Position numbers and translations under genes: made by a program. From positions 1-27,105 of the forward strand of contig JAPMTY010000070.1 of assembly GCA_026552835.1 (NCBI GenBank): a DNA stretch of 27,105 nt, written 5' to 3'. This DNA comes from Candidatus Methanoperedens sp. Its GTDB lineage: Archaea; Halobacteriota; Methanosarcinia; Methanosarcinales; Methanoperedenaceae. Positions 22,538-27,105 of this stretch are shown here, in pieces (position 1 is the stretch's first letter; each line of letters begins with the position of its first letter). The notes beneath the pieces were generated by a model. It was given only the letters and a program-made list of their open reading frames with translations, did no database searches and had not been told where the DNA came from.

Positions 22538-23107
22538 CTATCTCTTAAGCGCCATTGGAGAGGTCAGCAGGACTTTGTATTCTGTGCCGTTCATTTTCAG
22601 GGTGCCATTTGAGAGTAGATCGCCTTCATAACTTGATATCGAAAGCGTGATGTTTCCCACTGTGGTTGGTATGAAGCTCGTCCGGTCCGCTCCGCGCTGA
22701 GGTTGTGTCAGTATATCTCCGGTGAGAGACTTGTTATCATAGCTTGTAATATTCAGGGCATATTCCTGGCCTGCAAATCTGATGTTCCCCTTAGCACTGG
22801 TTGATATGTTCTCATTAGTTATTTCGCTGCTTATCTCTTCATGGCTTTTATTCTTCCAGAGAAGAGATTGGATAAAACCTGGTGAAGCATCTTTTGATTT
22901 GTGAGCGGTGACATCCAGAATATGATAAGTATCTCCCACAAATGCAAACCCATGACCTATAAATATTGGCTCAATAAAACTTTTTGCATGTCCGATATCC
23001 TTCTCCTTTCCCATACCCGAAGGTGGGGCAACTACTATCACTGCCGCAACGGCGGCGATAAGCACAACGGCTGCTAATAATATTGTATTCTTTGTGATCA
23101 ATTTCAT
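22538..23107 (-). CDS. Secreted or membrane-anchored protein of unknown function
   Basis: I do not recognise this family. I use the ATG at 23107; a GTG at 23116 in the same frame is the alternative, and neither has a clear ribosome site. The 189-residue product starts with an uncleaved-looking hydrophobic helix (TILLAAVVLIAAVAAVIVVA), then an extracytoplasmic beta-rich domain. It contains FIGHGFAFVGDTYHILDV, RFAGQEYALNIT, and SNGTLKMNGTEYKVLLTSPM near the end, with several N-x-S/T sequons. The operon position, between the regulator and the heme proteins, suggests a surface role with them. Confidence 0.65.
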   Translation of the reverse strand: MKLITKNTILLAAVVLIAAVAAVIVVAPPSGMGKEKDIGHAKSFIEPIFIGHGFAFVGDTYHILDVTAHKSKDASPGFIQSLLWKNKSHEEISSEITNENISTSAKGNIRFAGQEYALNITSYDNKSLTGDILTQPQRGADRTSFIPTTVGNITLSISSYEGDLLSNGTLKMNGTEYKVLLTSPMALKR

Positions 23108-23179
23108 ACTATTCACTGGGTACCCACTTGGACTGAACGATATTTAATTTCGATCCCGAACATTGATCTAAAATAAGCT

Positions 23180-24142
23180 TTATTGAACCTTATTTTCGGA
23201 TAAAAACCACTCTGAAAGTTCGATAATGTTCGTCCTTCCGTATTCCCGCTTTTTTATGATATTTTTCCTGTTTAAAGCATTTATTATACCTGTAAGCGAC
23301 GATTTTGGAATTTCGACCTGATACCGGATATCAGCCTGGGTTGCAGAGCCGCCGTTTCTTAGAAGTAAGAGTATTATCGCTTTTTCTTTTTCAGAAAGAG
23401 TATCTATGACTTTTTGCATCTCGCCGGTGATACGGATATTTTTTGTTACAGCTATCGTTTCTATTTCAGGTAATGTCGTTGTTTCAGGTATTGTCTCTAT
23501 TTCCTGGTCTTTGGACTCCTTCTCTTTAATATCGCTTTTTTTGCGTATCTTGTACCTGTAAAAAGCAAAAGAAGCTCCAGCGGCAATCAAAAGAATTAAC
23601 AATATGGAGGCTGCTAATGTAATTTGATTATTAGATTGTGCTTGGACATCGGTTGGCGGCAGTTTATAATCAACCTTGATCCAGGGGGAAATTATCCTGT
23701 ATCCATGCACAGATAAGATCAGTGAATCCTGTTTGACCTGGAACTGGTAATTCAGCTGCGGTTGGATATCAAACTTCGTTATCTGCGAACCTGGTGGCAG
23801 ATAAAAAGTCACGGAATAATCAGAATAATAACCATCTAATGAGAAGTTCAGGCTCCATGTGTCTGCTTTTTTTGAGGTCAGGTTGTCTGTAACAACATAG
23901 AGCTGATTACTATTGTTATCAAATGAGTAATTCATGCCGTTTAAAAATGGCATATAATCCAGGGAGTCAGGAGTGGCATAGCCTGTCAGGAGTACATTCC
24001 CTGAAATATCCACGTAACCATTGAGCAGTATCTGTTCTTCAATTATTTGTCCATTGTTTATCGGTTGCCCGCTTGTTGTTTCCTGTTCATGGGCGCAGGT
24101 TGTCAGAATAATCAGCAGGATGAGGACTAATCGAAGATTCAT
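23180..24142 (-). CDS. Membrane-anchored winged-helix transcriptional regulator (COG2512-like)
   Basis: The 320-residue protein has an N-terminal signal segment (LRLVLILLIILTTCAHEQ, with a Cys that might be lipidated) and an extracytoplasmic beta domain (about 30-165). A transmembrane helix (ITLAASILLILLIAAGASFA, 174-193), a basic stop-transfer KIRKK and an acidic linker follow. The C-terminal winged helix (about 240-315) includes GGSATQADIRYQVEIPKSSL, TGIINALNRKNIIKKREY and GRTNIIELS. It could sense an outside signal and act on DNA from the membrane. It is the first gene of the seven-gene operon, looks leaderless, and a palindrome overlaps its start. Confidence 0.82.
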   Translation of the reverse strand: MNLRLVLILLIILTTCAHEQETTSGQPINNGQIIEEQILLNGYVDISGNVLLTGYATPDSLDYMPFLNGMNYSFDNNSNQLYVVTDNLTSKKADTWSLNFSLDGYYSDYSVTFYLPPGSQITKFDIQPQLNYQFQVKQDSLILSVHGYRIISPWIKVDYKLPPTDVQAQSNNQITLAASILLILLIAAGASFAFYRYKIRKKSDIKEKESKDQEIETIPETTTLPEIETIAVTKNIRITGEMQKVIDTLSEKEKAIILLLLRNGGSATQADIRYQVEIPKSSLTGIINALNRKNIIKKREYGRTNIIELSEWFLSENKVQ

Positions 24143-24152
24143 GCAATTGCAT
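24141..24152. promoter_or_regulatory. 12-bp perfect palindrome at the start of the regulator gene
   Basis: ATGCAATTGCAT is perfectly symmetric and overlaps the start codon (24140-24142) of the membrane-anchored regulator. With the TATA box about 30 bases upstream this would cover the transcription start, so it could be the regulator's own operator. Confidence 0.4.
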
Positions 24153-24167
24153 TATATGCTTATTGAA

Positions 24168-24176
24168 ATATTATAC
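24168..24176 (-). promoter_or_regulatory. TATA element of the seven-gene operon
   Basis: Read on the minus strand GTATAATAT is centred 30 bases before the ATG at 24142. No Shine-Dalgarno sequence lies between, consistent with a leaderless first gene, whereas downstream genes of the operon have AGGAG-type sites. Confidence 0.5.
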
Positions 24177-24230
24177 TTGCTCATACTGATGAAGTTGGAT
24201 TTTGAGTGTGGTTGTATGGGTTAAAGAAAT

Positions 24231-24297
24231 AGTATTCATCCAGACGAAGGGAACGCGGATGACGCAGATTGCGCGGATACGCGCGGATTTGGATTTT
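24231..24297 (-). repeat. ACGGATGACGC-type repeat copy
   Basis: ACGAAGGGAACGCGGATGAC and GATTGCGCGGATACGCGCGG match the copy at 26830-26920 and, in reverse orientation, the arrays at 1068-1112 and 2357-2403. It fills part of the gap between the two divergent units at 24142 and 24370. Confidence 0.6.
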
Positions 24298-24369
24298 TGA
24301 AGCTTGACTGTATAAGAAATGAAAGGTTTAAGTTCATCGATGTAACATAAGATATATGATGGGGCCAAT

Positions 24370-24615
24370 ATGAAAATAGAAAAATTGAGCTTTGCAGAAA
24401 TGAAGAACAAAATCAAAGAACATTTACAAATGTCGCTGAATATTGAAGCTTTTTCAATTAACAACGCCAAACAAGACGGGGATGTTTGGAAGGTAAATGT
24501 GGAGTTCAAAGAGAAGACTGATGCTATAGAAATGCCTACCACAGCATTATTTATTTTAGATGCAATGACAGGAGAAGTTAAGGAATATAAGAAGGGTTAT
24601 ATATCAACATTTTGA
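24370..24615 (+). CDS. Small acidic protein of unknown function, possibly GvpO/PepSY-like
   Basis: The 81-residue protein has an N-terminal helix (SFAEMKNKIKEHLQMSLNIE), then DGDVWKVNVEFKEKTDAIEM, FILDAMTGEVKEYKKGYIST. The strand-helix-strand layout with W-x-V-x-V-E and D-x-x-T/G-x-V-x-x-Y-x-K resembles gas-vesicle-accessory GvpO and PepSY-like folds. No other gas vesicle gene is in the window, so I do not assign function. No strong ribosome site is visible. Confidence 0.6.
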   Translation: MKIEKLSFAEMKNKIKEHLQMSLNIEAFSINNAKQDGDVWKVNVEFKEKTDAIEMPTTALFILDAMTGEVKEYKKGYISTF

Positions 24616-24698
24616 TGATATTACAGTTGAAATTTGTTATTATGTTTAACTTCGATATCATGAAGGGCGGCAACTGAGCAATGCAAAATTATAATATC

Positions 24699-24790
24699 CT
24701 AAATCCTGCCCAACGCATGCTCAATATCAGCTATAATATCACACGCGCCCTCAAGACCAACCGAAAGCCTGCCAGGCTCATCAGTGATTC
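24699..24790 (-). pseudogene. 3' relic of a cystathionine lyase/synthase gene
   Basis: Read on the minus strand it gives ITDEPGRLSVGLEGACDI, then IADIEHALGRI and a stop. The intact enzyme at 25526-26698 ends ITDELVRLSVGLEDACDI, then IDDIEQALGGI. Similarity starts within a few bases of 24790 and stops at the stop codon. The rest of 24616-24876 holds no recognisable gene. Confidence 0.75.
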
Positions 24791-24876
24791 ATCAATTCAT
24801 CATCTTAACATTTTATCCTGTTTTTTGACGATAATTGTTATATCCGTCATCTTACATATAGATGAATTGAAGATGA

Positions 24877-25134
24877 ATGTACATATATACCGATCATGCC
24901 CGAAAACGGATGTTATCCAGAGGAATAAGCGAAGAAGAAATACATGATGCGATCGAAAAAGGTGAACTTGAATTTACAAAAAAGGACGAAATTGGTAGGG
25001 GAACTGAATATACTCATTCCTTCGAGTCAAAGGAAAGCTATCCACGAAAAATAATGGTCGGTTGGACTTATGACAAAAATGACATTCTAATAATGACAGT
25101 TTATGAAGTGAAAAGAAAATCGAGGCAAATATGA
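24877..25134 (+). CDS. DUF4258 protein, probable toxin
   Basis: The 85-residue protein begins MYIYTDHARKRMLSRGISEE, the hallmark of DUF4258 (HAxxRMxxRGIS). A charged strand region (GELEFTKKDEIGRGTEYTHS) and MVGWTYDKNDILIMTVYEV follow. Related BrnT/RelE-fold proteins are mRNA-cleaving toxins. The gene overlaps the following zinc-finger/AbrB gene by four bases (ATGA), a common TA arrangement with toxin first. Toxin activity is inferred from context. Confidence 0.75.
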   Translation: MYIYTDHARKRMLSRGISEEEIHDAIEKGELEFTKKDEIGRGTEYTHSFESKESYPRKIMVGWTYDKNDILIMTVYEVKRKSRQI

Positions 25135-25466
25135 CTTTAATTTGCGGTAAATGTGAAAAAGAGATGAAAGAAATCGAGCTAAAAGAGTATGAATTTGAAG
25201 AAGGCATAATCCTTGATAATGTCAGAGCTATGCAATGCCCCTCAGGTCATGTCACTTTTACGGAAGAGCAGGCAGATATTCTGGAACAGAGAACCGAAGA
25301 CATCAAAACCCATGCTTTCAGATTCATTCGATCTATCAGTAAAAGCGCCAGATCTCTTGTAATCAGGATTCCCTCCGACCTTGCAAAGTATCTGGAGATA
25401 GATGAGAAAAGCAAGGTGGAAATGATCCCTCTGAGCAAGAAGAGATTTTTGATAGAAGTTAAATAA
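25131..25466 (+). CDS. Zinc-finger plus AbrB/SpoVT-type antitoxin-like protein
   Basis: The 111-residue protein has an N-terminal metal site, Cys5-x2-Cys8 and Cys36-x3-His40 (CGKC, CPSGH), resembling YgiT/MqsA-like zinc ribbons. A middle helix (FTEEQADILEQRTEDIKTHA) and a C-terminal swapped-hairpin domain SARSLVIRIPSDLAKYLEID and KSKVEMIPL follow, typical of AbrB/MazE DNA-binding antitoxins. Zinc ribbon plus DNA-binding domain downstream of a small toxin gene parallels MqsRA, though MqsA uses an HTH. It probably binds the toxin and represses the operon. Confidence 0.75.
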   Translation: MTLICGKCEKEMKEIELKEYEFEEGIILDNVRAMQCPSGHVTFTEEQADILEQRTEDIKTHAFRFIRSISKSARSLVIRIPSDLAKYLEIDEKSKVEMIPLSKKRFLIEVK

Positions 25467-25525
25467 ATTTAACAGGATAGATGTGCGTCTGGATAGAAGT
25501 GTTCTGGAGAGTATAAATTTTATCC

Positions 25526-26698
25526 CTAAATCCCGCCCAGCGCCTGCTCAATATCATCAATAATATCACACGCATCTTCAAGACCGACTGAAAGCCTGAC
25601 AAGTTCATCAGTGATTCCGTATCTTAACCTGTCATCCCGTGGAACAACTCCATGCGTCATGGTCGCAGGATGCTGGATCAATGTGCATGTCTCACCAAGG
25701 CTGACCGCCAGTGTACAAAGGTTCAGGGAATCGAGGAATACACGTACATCGGCAGGATCAAAAAGTGTGAATGCGATCATGCCGCCCGCCCCGCTCATCT
25801 GCTCCCTGGCAAGTTTATACTGAGGATGATCGCGGAGTCCCGGATACATGACCTCTTTGATTTTTTCATGACCATGCAGGAAATTTGCCACCGCCATTGC
25901 ATTCTGGTTATGCCTGTCCATACGGATAGGAAGTGTCTTCATTCCCCGGATGATAAGCCAGGACGAGAATGGAGTAATCGAGCCGCCCATGTTCTTTGCC
26001 GTGTGTCTCGCTTTTTTAATATAATCGGAAGAACCGACAATTATTCCCCCAAGCGTATCGCCATGCCCGTTCAAGTATTTCGTTGCGCTATGCACCACCA
26101 CATCAGCACCAAGATGAATTGGTTTCTGGAAATATGGCGTCATGAATGTATTATCTACCATCACTGAAGCGCCTTTTTCATGGGCGATATCGCAAACGGC
26201 TTTGATGTCAGTAAGTTTCATCGTAGGATTTGCGGGGGTTTCAAAAAAAACAAGTTTTGTGTTGGGGCAAAATGCTTCTTCTACATTATTTACATTTGAA
26301 CTATCCACGAAGGTTACCTCAACGCCAAAATTTTTAAGTTCAACGAAAAGATCATAAGTGCTTCCATATATCACTTCATCGGCGATCACATGGTCGCCTC
26401 CCTTCACTGATGTAAAGATCGCTGCTGATATGGCAGCCATACCTGTTGTTTGCGCAAGAGCCGATTCACCGCCTTCAAGGTCTGCCATTTTTTCTTCAAG
26501 CACTTCTGTTGTTGGGTTAAGCCCCCTTGAATAAACATATCCCTTCCCGCGCCCGCCCATCAGGTCTGCCCCGTGCGCTGCACTCTTGAATTTAAAAGGT
26601 GCGGTCTGGTAAATAGGGGTTGTGACGGCTCCTGTTTCTTCTTGTCTTTCCCCGGAATGGATGGCTCGTGTGGAAAATCCCGCTTTCTTCATGTCCAT
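25526..26698 (-). CDS. PLP-dependent cystathionine gamma-lyase/synthase-type enzyme
   Basis: The 390-residue fold-type I enzyme contains YVYSRGLNPTTEVLEEKMAD (Tyr56 and Arg58 contact the neighbour's PLP), IYGSTYDLF with Tyr111, VDNTF with Asp182, and HSATKYLNGHGD with the PLP lysine Lys207. FETPANPTM and AVSLGETCTLIQHPATMTH are also family motifs. The length is normal. Methionine gamma-lyases usually have Cys at the position of Ser113 (YGCT), so cystathionine lyase or synthase activity is more likely than methionine cleavage. No methionine or cysteine pathway genes adjoin it. Its 3' end has a relic copy at 24699-24790. Confidence 0.9.
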   Translation of the reverse strand: MDMKKAGFSTRAIHSGERQEETGAVTTPIYQTAPFKFKSAAHGADLMGGRGKGYVYSRGLNPTTEVLEEKMADLEGGESALAQTTGMAAISAAIFTSVKGGDHVIADEVIYGSTYDLFVELKNFGVEVTFVDSSNVNNVEEAFCPNTKLVFFETPANPTMKLTDIKAVCDIAHEKGASVMVDNTFMTPYFQKPIHLGADVVVHSATKYLNGHGDTLGGIIVGSSDYIKKARHTAKNMGGSITPFSSWLIIRGMKTLPIRMDRHNQNAMAVANFLHGHEKIKEVMYPGLRDHPQYKLAREQMSGAGGMIAFTLFDPADVRVFLDSLNLCTLAVSLGETCTLIQHPATMTHGVVPRDDRLRYGITDELVRLSVGLEDACDIIDDIEQALGGI

Positions 26699-27105
26699 AT
26701 GATTTAAGATAGTCGGTTTATCCTCTTAATTTTATCCCTCGGAGATGATTTCACAAATGGAGGCGCAGATGTCACAGCATGATATGGAATAGGCTGGATT
26801 CTGGGCTTGGTTGTTTGGGGTGATGAAATGGTATCCATCAAAACGAAGGGAACACGGATGACACGGATTGCGCGGATTTACACGGATCCGCGTGCACCTG
26901 CGTCATCCGCGCAACACAGTGAAAAAAGATGACACAACAAACAATATATATTAAGGTATTGAACGGAATTGAATACAAAATAAAAAATAATAATGAAACT
27001 GATAGAAGGCACAATCCTAAAATCCAGTGATTTAATAATTTTTCACAACAAAAAACAGAATAATCTGGTAACAAATGAATCCACATAAATCGCTTCCACT
27101 GAAAA
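26699..27105. other. Gene-free right end with repeat DNA
   Basis: I see no credible gene. It holds the repeat at 26830-26920 and an AT-rich stretch with AATATATATT near 26946. A minus-strand frame across 26838-27086 has low-complexity composition. A 31-codon plus-strand frame from 26994 (MKLIEGTILKSSD) is too short to support. Confidence 0.55.
26830..26920 (-). repeat. ACGGATGACAC-type repeat with a hairpin
   Basis: It shares ACGAAGGGAACACGGATGAC and GATTGCGCGGAT with the copy at 24231-24297. Here the arms TTGCGCGGAT (26868-26877) and ATCCGCGCAA (26905-26914) form a perfect 10-bp stem around a partly symmetric CACGGATCCGCGTG centre. Confidence 0.6.

Noticed and set aside
26838..27086. An 82-codon minus-strand frame
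   Set aside because: It covers repeat DNA and AT-rich sequence; the product is Cys/Phe/Leu-rich and has no ribosome site.

Overview
The window reads as chromosomal DNA of an archaeon. Several start codons have a TATA element about 30 bases upstream and no Shine-Dalgarno sequence, as expected of leaderless archaeal genes. The regulator is an Lrp/AsnC protein, a membrane-anchored winged-helix regulator is present, and secreted proteins end in PGF-CTERM-like sorting signals. The c-type heme proteins, methanogen-style methyltransferases and GC-moderate, IS-scarred intergenic DNA suggest Methanosarcinales, perhaps the ANME-2d / Ca. Methanoperedens lineage. The lineage is inference from gene content; no rRNA or tRNA gene was seen.

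Left end (1-4280, mostly minus strand): a graveyard of mobile and toxin-antitoxin genes. It holds a truncated BrnT-like toxin, a flippase cut to its first third, a PIN-toxin/antitoxin pair whose toxin has a one-base frameshift just after its first catalytic Asp, and an orphan antitoxin whose RelE-like partner is reduced to about 11 codons. Two copies of a ~165-bp direct repeat flank the PIN module. A leaderless gene for a DUF457-type membrane protein with a C-terminal carbohydrate-binding-like domain closes the section.

Middle (4541-13987): two divergent transcription units that look like small-molecule modification and export. On the minus strand are an O-methyltransferase-like enzyme, an Lrp/AsnC regulator, and a DrrA-type ATPase with its ABC-2 permease. 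On the plus strand are a second DrrAB-type exporter, an iron-sulfur flavoprotein, a nitroreductase, a DHA2-type MFS exporter, a short heme-copper-oxidase-like membrane protein and a second methyltransferase paralogous to the first. A copy of the MFS 3' end survives directly behind the second methyltransferase, evidence of an old tandem duplication.

14060-17936: an SdpI-like membrane protein, an IS3-type transposase remnant, an HTH-nucleotidyltransferase/HEPN toxin-antitoxin pair preceded by two identical palindromes, and a two-gene unit of a MurG-like glycosyltransferase and a PAP2-type phosphatase.

18136-24142: a compact seven-gene minus-strand operon. In transcription order it encodes a membrane-anchored winged-helix regulator, a secreted unknown protein, two paralogous single-heme (CGTCH) proteins with archaeosortase-like C-termini, a LolD/MacB-type ATPase, a secreted COG1361-like protein and a MacB/FtsX permease. 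This is the best candidate for an undescribed system: an exporter wired to surface heme proteins and a sensor that could signal across the membrane.

Right end (24245-27105): a small unknown protein, a 3' relic of a cystathionine lyase gene, a DUF4258/zinc-finger-AbrB toxin-antitoxin pair, an intact PLP-dependent cystathionine gamma-lyase/synthase-type enzyme, and repeat-rich non-coding DNA.
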